Source of the DNA: an uncultured Ruminococcus sp.
GTDB lineage: Bacteria > Bacillota_A > Clostridia > Oscillospirales > Ruminococcaceae
DNA length: 7,967 bases
Assembly (NCBI GenBank): GCA_902782875.1
Contig: CACZPE010000034.1
Span: forward strand, 1-7,967
Reading direction: 5' to 3'
Made by a program: the position numbers and the translations under genes. The notes beneath the pieces were generated by a model that had not been told where the DNA came from, ran no database searches, and saw only the letters and a list, made by a program, of their open reading frames with translations. Positions 1 through 6,495 of this stretch are shown piece after piece. Numbering within the stretch: position 1 is the stretch's first letter; each line of letters starts with the position of its first letter.

Positions 1-536
1 AATCCACCGTTGCTACAGCCATAAAATATGCAGGCTATCAGACCGGCATACTCATTTCCTGTTATAGAAGACGTCAGCTTAAACAGAAAGAACTGGGCGA
101 ATATCAGAGCAGCAATATTTATGATAAACGCATACCAGAAAGAAAACTTGTCAGGAAAGAATGATGATATGGTATGAAGTATCATATAATACAGCGGCGG
201 GTGATGATCGAGGTACTGATTATAGTATACCGAATCATATCTGAATCTTTCGCCGCGCTGAACAGTGATATAATCATTGAGCTCTTTTCCGTCCACCCAT
301 TCTCTGAAATGCTCGGTATGGGCATATTTGTATTCTTCATCGTCAAGGGTGGATACAGTATTCTCAAGCTGGAAAAACGGTCTGTAATAGCTGTTTGACA
401 AAGCATAACACCATACTTCATCAAGATAGAATCCCTGCTTTACATCCCAGAATACAAAGGATGTATATACAATTTCGCATATTATAAAAACCACAAGCAG
501 AATAAACGGGATATTTTTCTTTTTTATCAGAGACAT
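1..536 (-). CDS. GT-C membrane glycosyltransferase (GT39/PMT-like), C-terminal part missing
   Basis: The reading frame opens at an ATG at 536 and runs off the left edge without a stop, giving 178 visible residues. The start is supported by a perfect AGGAGGT (553 to 547) 10 nt upstream. Visible features: a hydrophobic segment at about residues 9-29; an acidic FYLDEVW motif at 36-42, placed like the first-loop catalytic or metal-binding acidic residue of GT-C enzymes; a soluble stretch of about 80 residues; a DHHPPLYYM motif at 110-118, of the HPPLYY kind seen in GT39/PMT-like families; and further hydrophobic segments at about 131-154 and from 163 onward. Such enzymes use a polyprenyl-phosphate sugar donor to glycosylate proteins or cell-surface polymers on the outer face of the membrane. 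Donor and acceptor cannot be told here. The start overlaps the end of cobK by 10 nt, implying shared transcription and translational coupling, although no role in cobalamin synthesis is known for this family. Fold assignment is fairly sure; exact function is not. Confidence 0.8.
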   Translation of the reverse strand, partial: MSLIKKKNIPFILLVVFIICEIVYTSFVFWDVKQGFYLDEVWCYALSNSYYRPFFQLENTVSTLDDEEYKYAHTEHFREWVDGKELNDYITVQRGERFRYDSVYYNQYLDHHPPLYYMILHTISSFFPDKFSFWYAFIINIAALIFAQFFLFKLTSSITGNEYAGLIACIFYGCSNGG

Positions 537-1258
537 TTCAAGTCATACCTCCTGTCAAGATACGATAACAGTTCATTCACAGTCATCCCTGTCTCTGCAG
601 GGCGCGAAATGATCAGCGGGAGTGCACCTGTTTTCTCACAGGCACGTATCTTTTCTTCAAATCCGCCCTCTTTTCCGCTCTCTTTTGTCACGACATAGGA
701 GCAGCCTTCAAAATCATGTACATTCTGCTCTTCCGAAAAAGGGCCGAGACCTGTTATTATATCTTCAAAGCCGTAAGAACGGCATATTTTCATGTTTTCT
801 TCACTGTCGAGTATCCTTACTGTGCATCTGTCTGCAAATTGCCTGAAATACGGTATCTCCTTCGTGCCTGTCGCAATGAATATCCTTCCCTGCGTATCAG
901 TAAGGTATGCGGCGGCTTCTTTCGCAGAGCCGAAATACACGGCGCCTGCCGCTTTCGGAAGAGGCTCACGTATCACTCTTATATAATCAGTATCTGTCAT
1001 ATCACACGCACTGCGTATGTTTACAGTCGCTTCTTCAGCATAAGGATGTGTGGCATCTATCACAATATCGGGAGAGATATCCGTTATAAGCTCTGTGATC
1101 TGTAACTTATCCTTTTTGCCGATGAGGATCGATGCCTTATCTGTAATAAGCGATGCCCCGTACTCCGTAGTAACACATACAGTCGTATCCGCATGCTCTG
1201 CACACCACTCTGCAAGTATCCTCCCCTCGGTAGTTCCGCCGAAAATAAGCAGCTTCAT
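527..1258 (-). CDS. cobK: Precorrin-6A / cobalt-precorrin-6A reductase (CobK/CbiJ)
   Basis: This enzyme performs the NAD(P)H-dependent reduction of the corrin macrocycle at (cobalt-)precorrin-6A to give 6B, in the cytoplasm. The 243-residue length is normal for the family. Seen in the protein: an N-terminal nucleotide-binding start MKLLIFGGTTEGRILAEW (1-18), then the family motifs VIDATHPYAEEA, FIATGTKEIPYF, TGLGPFSEEQN, VVTKESG and, near the end, PLIISRPAETG. With CbiD and CbiG in the same operon, the cobalt-containing substrate (CbiJ activity) is the more likely one; that is inference. The ATG overlaps the cobJ stop as ATGA, and an AGGGG site (1272 to 1268) lies 9 nt upstream. The last codons overlap the start of the membrane glycosyltransferase in another frame. 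Confidence 0.95.
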   Translation of the reverse strand: MKLLIFGGTTEGRILAEWCAEHADTTVCVTTEYGASLITDKASILIGKKDKLQITELITDISPDIVIDATHPYAEEATVNIRSACDMTDTDYIRVIREPLPKAAGAVYFGSAKEAAAYLTDTQGRIFIATGTKEIPYFRQFADRCTVRILDSEENMKICRSYGFEDIITGLGPFSEEQNVHDFEGCSYVVTKESGKEGGFEEKIRACEKTGALPLIISRPAETGMTVNELLSYLDRRYDLKCL

Positions 1259-1977
1259 ATGTCATATCCCCTGACTGTCACCATTTTACCGTTCACGTTT
1301 CTGGTAGATGAATTGCCGATAAATACCGTTGTGAACATATCTGCCTGATATTTCTCAAGTTCACTGAGCGTAAGCAGAAGATATTCCTCTCCGTCTCTGC
1401 CTATATTATGAGTTATGCCGCATATGGTCCCTGCGGGACGGTATTCCAGGAATATCCTGCAGGCTTTTGCAAGATGATCTCTTCTTTTATGAGATGACGG
1501 ATTATACAGCACTGTCACTATATCACAGCCTGCAGCCGCTCTCAGACGCTTTTCGATCATATCCGAAGGCGTGAGCAGGTCTGAAAGGCTTATCACAGCG
1601 AAATCGTTTGTAAGAGGCGCTCCCAGGAGCGCTCCCCCCGAAAGTGCAGCCGTGATACCGGGCTTTACGGATATCTGCGCTGCAGGGAACTCTTTTTCGG
1701 CTATCTCATACACAAGCCCTGCCATAGCATATACTGCACTGTCACCGCTGCATACAAGAGCGGTATCAAAGTTCAGCGAATGATCAAGCGCATATCTTAC
1801 ACGGTCAGTTTCCTGTCTCATACCGGTGCTGTAGTACTCCTTATCCGGGAATATGCGTCTTACAAGCTCTGTATATGCGGTATAACCGACTATGAGCGAA
1901 CATTCAGACAATGACTGTATCGCCTCTTCTGTCATAGCCTCTCTGTTTCCGGGACCTATTCCCACGACAGTCAGCAT
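1255..1977 (-). CDS. cobJ: Precorrin-3B / cobalt-precorrin-3 C17-methyltransferase (CobJ/CbiH)
   Basis: This SAM-dependent enzyme methylates C17 and drives ring contraction, forming the corrin skeleton; in the anaerobic route it acts on cobalt-precorrin-3. The 240-residue length matches a stand-alone CbiH, so there is no fused ferredoxin-like or CbiG domain. Seen: the glycine-rich start VVGIGPGN (4-11) of tetrapyrrole methylases, the SGDSAVYAMAGLVYE segment (family form SGD..VYGMAG), GITAALSGGALLGAPL with NDFAVISLSDLLTP after it, TVLYNPSSHKRRDH, and a C-terminal VFIGNSSTRNV. The ATG overlaps the end of cbiG by 7 nt. An AAAGGAG site (1990 to 1984) lies 6 nt before the start, so the gene has its own ribosome site as well as coupling. 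The alanine where many relatives have glycine (AVYAMAG for VYGMAG) is a small variation, not evidence of inactivity. Confidence 0.95.
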   Translation of the reverse strand: MLTVVGIGPGNREAMTEEAIQSLSECSLIVGYTAYTELVRRIFPDKEYYSTGMRQETDRVRYALDHSLNFDTALVCSGDSAVYAMAGLVYEIAEKEFPAAQISVKPGITAALSGGALLGAPLTNDFAVISLSDLLTPSDMIEKRLRAAAGCDIVTVLYNPSSHKRRDHLAKACRIFLEYRPAGTICGITHNIGRDGEEYLLLTLSELEKYQADMFTTVFIGNSSTRNVNGKMVTVRGYDI

Positions 1978-2981
1978 ATCTGTCTCCTTTCGATATCGAT
2001 ATCTGCGGGAAGCTTTCCCACAGCAGCAGTCATTCCGTCCTGAGCGGTCTTATGTATGATGATCTCCGCTCCTGCAGCACATACACTTCTTTCGCAGACA
2101 TTATCCGTACCCGTTACCTGACTTACAAAATCAGACGGCGCAAAAGCTCCTGATACTGCATTGAGTTCATCCGCAGTGAAAAACAAACATTCAGCCGAAA
2201 ATGCACCTGCAAGATCAAGTATTGCTTTTTCATCACGTTTTATATCTATGCTGGCAATATATCTCACACGTCTTATATCTATATTTGCCGACAGTAATAC
2301 CTGTTTTGTAAAGATATACATTTTTCCGGGATCGGTATCACGTCTGCAGCCGACGCCTATCACGATGTTTTTCGGCAGAAGTACGAGCGTATTTTCGTAC
2401 GGCTTCTTGCTTTCATCATCGGCTATATATATACCGTATTTTCCTTTTGCCGACGGCTTGCAGCCTCTGACGGGATATCCACCGAAATGTATTTTTTCTC
2501 CCCTTGCGGATGCGGCTGCAATAGTCTTTGCCATATCCATATCGGTGATAACAAGAGAATTTGCCGCAGCAAAGCAGTCAGGAGAAAATCTGCCGCCTGT
2601 ATCGGTAGCCGTTGTTATAACAGGTACAGCGCCTATTCTCTCCGCAAGAGTTTCTGTAAGGATATTCGCCCTGCCGATATGTCCTGAAAGCACCGACACC
2701 GCAAATCTGCCGTTCTCGTCAATTGCCGTGACCGCAGGATCGGTAAGCTTAGAACGTATATACGGTGCTGTCATCCTGACTGCTATGCCCACAGATGATA
2801 TGAACACCAGTGCTTCATATTCATCCCATATCTCACCGACAAGCCCTGACAGAGAAGAAAAAGATACTGCAGAGCCATCCGCATATCTGTCAAGACAGTA
2901 TATCGTATTATCATCGCCCGATGATGCTCTCCGTGCAGTTTCAAGTCCTTTAACGGATATTGCTATATATGCTGTTCTCAT
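1971..2981 (-). CDS. cbiG: Cobalt-precorrin-5A hydrolase (CbiG)
   Basis: CbiG opens the delta-lactone ring of cobalt-precorrin-5A and releases the C20/C2 fragment as acetaldehyde. It is specific to the anaerobic, early-cobalt route. At 336 residues it has the full three-part layout. The N-terminal region carries SSVGIAVRM (62-70) and DPAVTAIDENGRFAVSVLSGH (81-101). A middle linker region runs to about 200. The C-terminal CbiG domain starts at NIVIGVGCRRDT (205-216) and ends with the GAEIIIHK region. The ATG overlaps the cobM stop as ATGA. The 20 nt upstream contain no recognisable Shine-Dalgarno (only an ACAGAAA), so translation is probably coupled to termination on cobM. A long open frame on the opposite strand across this gene is a codon-bias shadow. 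Confidence 0.95.
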   Translation of the reverse strand: MRTAYIAISVKGLETARRASSGDDNTIYCLDRYADGSAVSFSSLSGLVGEIWDEYEALVFISSVGIAVRMTAPYIRSKLTDPAVTAIDENGRFAVSVLSGHIGRANILTETLAERIGAVPVITTATDTGGRFSPDCFAAANSLVITDMDMAKTIAAASARGEKIHFGGYPVRGCKPSAKGKYGIYIADDESKKPYENTLVLLPKNIVIGVGCRRDTDPGKMYIFTKQVLLSANIDIRRVRYIASIDIKRDEKAILDLAGAFSAECLFFTADELNAVSGAFAPSDFVSQVTGTDNVCERSVCAAGAEIIIHKTAQDGMTAAVGKLPADIDIERRQIC

Positions 2982-3724
2982 TTTCTGTACATCGTTTCAA
3001 AGTTTTTGTCGTAAAGCTTTGAAAGCTCATAGTCACTGCCGAGAAAGCCGCCCACACATATGAGTGCAGTACGCGTGATATCATACTTCCGTGCTGTTTC
3101 GGCAAGGTCGGAAAGTCTGCATCTGTACACCCTTTCATCAGAGTGTGTGGCTTTATATACTATCGCGGCGGGAGTATCCGGGGAATATCCGCCGTCTATA
3201 AGATCAGTCTGTACCTTTTCAGTGAGCGATGCGCTCAGGAATATCACCATAGTCGCATTATGCGCAGCAAGTGAGGAAAGGCTTTCCTTTTCAGGCACTG
3301 GCGTGCGCCCCTCTGCCCTTGTGATGATCACGGTCTGGCTTACTCCGGGAAGAGTATACTGCGCTCTGAGTGCTGCCGCCGCACCGCAGAAAGAACTTAC
3401 TCCCGGGCATATATCATAAGCGATACCCATAGAATCCATCCTGTCCATCTGCTCACGCACAGCGCCGTAAAGACATGGATCGCCCGTATGCAGCCTTACT
3501 GTATCAAGTCCGTCTGCTTCGGCTCTGGCGATAACGTCTGTGACCTCGTCAAGAGTCATATATGCACTGTCATAAAGTGCAGCACTGCTTTTGCACATAC
3601 TCAGCAGCTGCTTGTTTATAAGCGAGCCTGCATATATGACTACATCGGCTTTTTCCAGAAGTCGGGCTCCCCTTAACGTGATAAGATCTGCCGCACCGCT
3701 TCCCGCTCCTACAATATGCACCAT
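2978..3724 (-). CDS. cobM: Precorrin-4 / cobalt-precorrin-4 C11-methyltransferase (CobM/CbiF)
   Basis: This SAM-dependent methyltransferase adds the C11 methyl group to (cobalt-)precorrin-4. It is 248 residues long, the usual size. Diagnostic segments: VHIVGAGSGAADLITLRGA (2-20), the N-terminal SAM loop with the CbiF-type ending GSGAADL rather than the GPG of most relatives; VVIYAGSLI; HTGDPCLYGAVREQMDRMD, the substrate and SAM site; CPGVSSFCGAAAALRAQYTL; and VIITRAEGRTPVPEKESLSS followed by TMVIFLS. The start codon shares one base with the cbiD stop (TGATG). An AGAGGA site (3739 to 3734) lies 9 nt upstream. In this operon the cobalt-containing substrate is likely, by inference from cbiD and cbiG. 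Confidence 0.96.
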   Translation of the reverse strand: MVHIVGAGSGAADLITLRGARLLEKADVVIYAGSLINKQLLSMCKSSAALYDSAYMTLDEVTDVIARAEADGLDTVRLHTGDPCLYGAVREQMDRMDSMGIAYDICPGVSSFCGAAAALRAQYTLPGVSQTVIITRAEGRTPVPEKESLSSLAAHNATMVIFLSASLTEKVQTDLIDGGYSPDTPAAIVYKATHSDERVYRCRLSDLAETARKYDITRTALICVGGFLGSDYELSKLYDKNFETMYRK

Positions 3725-4854
3725 CAGCTGTATTCCTCTCTTAGAATGGCGGTTATATCCCCTGCTTTCTCCGTCTGACCGAGAAAGCCGTATACATTGG
3801 AGAACATCAGCGCTCCTGCGTTTATCCTGCCCTTTGTTTTTGAATCAAGATATGTCTGAGTTCTCTCCATAAGCTTATCCATAGTCTGTCTGAGTAATCC
3901 GCGGCCGTTTAGTATATCAAGCGCCGCATCCGTAGAGACACACTCCGTCAGTTTTCTGAGCGTATCTATATCAGCATCCGCAAGCAGGGCACACATCACA
4001 AGTACCTCTATACGGCCGTCAGCCTGGGCTGAGTGAGTGTTCATGATACCCGTGCCGAGTTTTACGAGCTTACCGATATGTCCTGCAATGAGCACATTTT
4101 CAAAGCCCATCTCCATGGCCATATCAAGTGCATCACCTATGAAATTTGAGCATTTTACGTTCCTGTCCTGTATAAACGAGAGTTCCTTTGCAAGATATCC
4201 CTCTCCGTAATTGCCGAGTGTAAGCACTATACTGTGCTTTCCCTCAGCCTTTCTCATATTCATCTCCACACGCACAGTCTCAAGTATGGCCCGCGTGCTC
4301 ATAGGCTCAACTATTCCGCTTGTGCCTATGACAGATATACCCCCGATGATCCCCAGTCTCGGATTATAGGTCTTTTCAGCCAGGCTTTCGCCCTCGGGAA
4401 TATATATCTCTACCCTAATACCGCCATCATAACCGCACTGAGAACATACATCAAGCACAGCTTCCTTTATCATACTGCGCGGTACTGTATTTATCGCATA
4501 GTCTCCCACAGGTCTGTCAAGGCCCGGCTTTGTAACTTTGCCTACTCCCCTGCCGCCTGTTATCTCAAAACCGCTTTCGGCAAGAGTAACTGCGGAATAC
4601 ACCGCTATGCCGTTTGTAATATCAGGATCGTCTCCGCTGTCCTTTATTACCGCACATGAGGCTGTATCGCCGTCTTTTTTCATATCGACAGGCCTGAGTG
4701 TAAGCATATCCCCGCCAGGTAGCCTCAGCTCTATCTCATCGCAGGGCATTCCGAAAAGCATTCTTGCCGCAGCCGCACTTGCAGCCGCCGCACATGTACC
4801 GGTGGTATAACCCCTGCGTAGCATTTTTCCGTCGTGATAGATGTAATTATCCAT
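3724..4854 (-). CDS. cbiD: Cobalt-precorrin-5B C1-methyltransferase (CbiD)
   Basis: CbiD methylates C1 of cobalt-precorrin-5B using SAM and marks the anaerobic cobalamin route. Counting from the ATG at 4854 the protein has 376 residues. Seen: LRRGYTTGTCAAAASAA near residues 12-28, the hallmark N-terminal motif; GRGVGKVTKPGLDRPVGDYA; SGIVEPMSTRAILET; and GHIGKLVKLGTGIMNTHS in the last third. An upstream in-frame ATG at 4872 would add six residues (MLCLRI). I prefer 4854 because family members usually begin a few residues before YVDGK-like sequence (here MDNYIYHDGK), and because the 4872 ATG is buried in a strong hairpin stem. The start at 4854 has only a weak GAG directly upstream; a better AAGGA lies on the far side of the hairpin. 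purB ends 65 nt upstream, so readthrough from purB is possible. No cobalamin riboswitch is visible in that gap. Confidence 0.95.
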   Translation of the reverse strand: MDNYIYHDGKMLRRGYTTGTCAAAASAAAARMLFGMPCDEIELRLPGGDMLTLRPVDMKKDGDTASCAVIKDSGDDPDITNGIAVYSAVTLAESGFEITGGRGVGKVTKPGLDRPVGDYAINTVPRSMIKEAVLDVCSQCGYDGGIRVEIYIPEGESLAEKTYNPRLGIIGGISVIGTSGIVEPMSTRAILETVRVEMNMRKAEGKHSIVLTLGNYGEGYLAKELSFIQDRNVKCSNFIGDALDMAMEMGFENVLIAGHIGKLVKLGTGIMNTHSAQADGRIEVLVMCALLADADIDTLRKLTECVSTDAALDILNGRGLLRQTMDKLMERTQTYLDSKTKGRINAGALMFSNVYGFLGQTEKAGDITAILREEYS

Positions 4855-4862
4855 AATTCTCA

Positions 4863-4895
4863 AACAGAGCATACCCTTGCGGGATATGCTCTGTT
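4863..4895 (-). promoter_or_regulatory. GNRA-capped hairpin between purB and cbiD
   Basis: In the minus-strand RNA, the arm at 4895-4881 pairs with the arm at 4876-4863 (stem of 14 pairs with one bulged base near 4884) around a GCAA tetraloop at 4880-4877. GCAA is a stable GNRA loop only in this orientation, which argues that the minus-strand transcript is the functional one. After the stem comes GUUUGAGAAUU, not a clean U-tract, so it is a poor intrinsic terminator. It could be a leaky purB terminator, an mRNA processing or stability element, or a translation element for cbiD. The 4872 ATG lies within its 3' arm. Confidence 0.7.
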
Positions 4896-4896
4896 A

Positions 4897-4901
4897 TCCT
4901 T
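4897..4901 (-). promoter_or_regulatory. Possible Shine-Dalgarno for cbiD, upstream of the hairpin
   Basis: AAGGA sits one nucleotide before the 5' arm of the hairpin. Linearly it is 42 nt from the cbiD ATG at 4854, too far to work. If the hairpin at 4895-4863 is folded, only 1 nt plus the 8-nt TGAGAATT separate it from the ATG, which is normal spacing. Whether it is used is inference. Confidence 0.35.
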
Positions 4902-4919
4902 TTCTAAGATATCAGTTTA

Positions 4920-6356
4920 TCAGACATTTATCTCTGCTGTTTCGTGTGTAAGATCCTTATACTTCTCAAGCACGGGAGCAACACATTCTGCAAGGAATTC
5001 ATCCACCTGCTCCGAGCTTCTGCCTGTATAATTCTCGGGTATGAGTGTCCTGTCGATATCCTCGCGGGTAAGTCCGAAGGAAGGATCTGCAGCTATACGC
5101 TCAATAAGGTCATTGTCAAGGCCTTCCTCCTTGACCTGCTTGCCTGCCTGCATAGCATAGGTACGTATCTTCTCATGGAGTTCCTGACGGTTGCCGCCCT
5201 TTTCAACAGCATCCATCATGATATTCTCTGATGCCATGAAGGGAAGCTCAGCCATTACTCTGCGGCGTATTATCTTGGGATACACAACAAGTCCCGAGGT
5301 AACGTTTATCATGATATTGAGTATCGCATCACAAGCAAGGAAGCCCTCTGCAACGGATATACGCTTGTTTGCGGAATCGTCAAGGGTACGCTCGAACCAC
5401 TGGGTACCGGCTGTGAATGCAGGATTGAGCGTATCTATCATCAGGTATCTTGCAAGAGCGGTGATTCTCTCGCATCTCATGGGATTGCGCTTGTAGGGCA
5501 TAGCGGACGAACCTATCTGATTCTTCTCAAAGGGCTCCTCCATTTCCTTGAAGTTCTGAAGTATGCGCAGATCATTTGCAAATTTCATCGCAGACTGAGC
5601 GATATTTGAAAGAGAAGAGAGCACCTGATAGTCTGTCTTTCTCGAATAGGTCTGACCGGATACGGGAACAACGGCAGAAAAGCCCATTTCCTCCGCGATA
5701 AGTCTTTCAAGCTCCTTGACCTTTGCACTGTCGCCGTGGAAAAGCTCCTTGAAGGATGCCTGTGTACCTGTAGTACCCTTTGAACCGAGGAGCTTGAGGC
5801 TGTCTATCCTGTATTCAAGCTCATCGAGGTCTATGAGCAGTTCATTTATCCAGAGGGTGGCACGCTTGCCGACAGTGGTGAGCTGTGCGGGCTGAAGATG
5901 TGTATACGCAAGAGCAGGCATATCCTTATACTGCTTTGCAAATGAAGAAAGCTGGGATATGACGGTAACGAGCTTCTTTCTCACTACCTCCATAGCATCA
6001 CGCATTATGATAACATCGGTATTATCACCCACATAGCATGATGTGGCACCAAGATGTATGATACCCGCTGCATCGGGGCATGCCTTTCCATAGGTATATA
6101 CATGTGCCATAACGTCGTGGCGAACCTGCTTTTCGCGCTCAGCGGCACATTCATAGTCTATATTATCTATATTGGCTTCAAGCTGATCAACCTGCGCCTG
6201 TGTTACAGGGAGGCCGAGCTTCATCTCTGCTCTTGCAAGAGCCACCCAGAGCTTTCTCCATGTGGTGAATTTCTTGTCTGCGGAAAACAGATACTGCATC
6301 TCCTTGCTGGCATATCTGGTGCAGAATGGTGATTCATAGGATGATGTATCGTGCAT
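4920..6356 (-). CDS. purB: Adenylosuccinate lyase, long animal-like type (PurB)
   Basis: PurB catalyses two beta-eliminations of fumarate in purine synthesis: SAICAR to AICAR, and adenylosuccinate to AMP. It works as a cytoplasmic homotetramer of the fumarase/aspartase superfamily. The protein has 478 residues. Seen: RYASKEM (14-20), HDVMAHV (80-86), GATSCYVGDNTD (103-114), THLQPAQ with the likely general-acid His153 (152-158), and the superfamily signature GSSAMPYKRNPM (282-293) with the catalytic serine on its flexible loop. WFERTLDDSAN and GLVVYPK follow. Size and motifs match the long form that includes human ADSL rather than the roughly 430-residue Bacillus form. The start at 6356 is supported by AAAGG 11 nt upstream and a promoter about 30 nt further. 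It ends in a tandem TGA TAA. Unlike in many Firmicutes, no other purine genes adjoin it here. Confidence 0.97.
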   Translation of the reverse strand: MHDTSSYESPFCTRYASKEMQYLFSADKKFTTWRKLWVALARAEMKLGLPVTQAQVDQLEANIDNIDYECAAEREKQVRHDVMAHVYTYGKACPDAAGIIHLGATSCYVGDNTDVIIMRDAMEVVRKKLVTVISQLSSFAKQYKDMPALAYTHLQPAQLTTVGKRATLWINELLIDLDELEYRIDSLKLLGSKGTTGTQASFKELFHGDSAKVKELERLIAEEMGFSAVVPVSGQTYSRKTDYQVLSSLSNIAQSAMKFANDLRILQNFKEMEEPFEKNQIGSSAMPYKRNPMRCERITALARYLMIDTLNPAFTAGTQWFERTLDDSANKRISVAEGFLACDAILNIMINVTSGLVVYPKIIRRRVMAELPFMASENIMMDAVEKGGNRQELHEKIRTYAMQAGKQVKEEGLDNDLIERIAADPSFGLTREDIDRTLIPENYTGRSSEQVDEFLAECVAPVLEKYKDLTHETAEINV

Positions 6357-6393
6357 ATTGACAACAACCTTTCAAGAATAATAATACTTAACT

Positions 6394-6422
6394 ATTATAT
6401 CATATTTCAACACAAAATACAA
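6394..6422 (-). promoter_or_regulatory. Probable sigma-A promoter of purB
   Basis: Read on the minus strand, a perfect TATAAT lies at 6399-6394, preceded by TG plus one base (6402-6400), an extended -10. A TTGTAT (6422-6417) lies 17 nt upstream as a modest -35 (first three bases match consensus). Transcription would start near 6387, leaving a leader of about 30 nt before the purB ATG. No PurR-like box or purine riboswitch is recognisable in the short leader. Confidence 0.65.
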
Positions 6423-6434
6423 GTATAATAAAAG

Positions 6435-6461
6435 AAAAAGTCATCTATAAATATCATAACT
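6435..6461 (-). terminator. Weak candidate terminator after the cysteine hydrolase gene
   Basis: After the hydrolase stop, the minus strand carries a 6-pair AT-rich stem (6461-6456 with 6444-6439, one G-U pair, 11-nt loop) followed by TTTTTCTTTT. A second small stem (CCTGT / ACAGG, 6475-6463) lies just before it. Neither is strong, and the U-rich run is the main support. It would separate the hydrolase gene from purB. Confidence 0.3.
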
Positions 6462-6495
6462 GCCTGTACCACAGGTGTCTTTCGTATCGCACCGC

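Noticed and set aside
182..424. 80-codon minus-strand ORF near the left edge
   Set aside because: It lies in a different frame inside the glycosyltransferase, whose frame has a strong Shine-Dalgarno, membrane segments and the DHHPPLYY motif.
716..1105. 129-codon plus-strand ORF opposite cobK
   Set aside because: It is antisense to a clear CobK, has no recognisable domain, and I saw no supporting ribosome site or promoter.
2161..3063. 300-codon open frame on the plus strand opposite cbiG and the end of cobM
   Set aside because: The minus strand encodes an unmistakable CbiG with overlapping operon junctions. The plus-strand translation shows no recognisable domain and is a codon-bias shadow.
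4855..4872. Upstream ATG at 4872 as the cbiD start
   Set aside because: It would add MLCLRI, which is not typical of CbiD N-termini; the codon lies in the 3' arm of a stable hairpin and has no ribosome site at normal distance.
4863..4895. Hairpin as a plain strong rho-independent terminator of purB
   Set aside because: The stem is strong, but it is followed by GTTTGAGAATT rather than a T-run. Kept as a regulatory hairpin with leaky termination as an option.
6357..6495. Purine riboswitch or PurR site upstream of purB
   Set aside because: The predicted leader is only about 30 nt, too short for a purine riboswitch, and I see no convincing PurBox pair.
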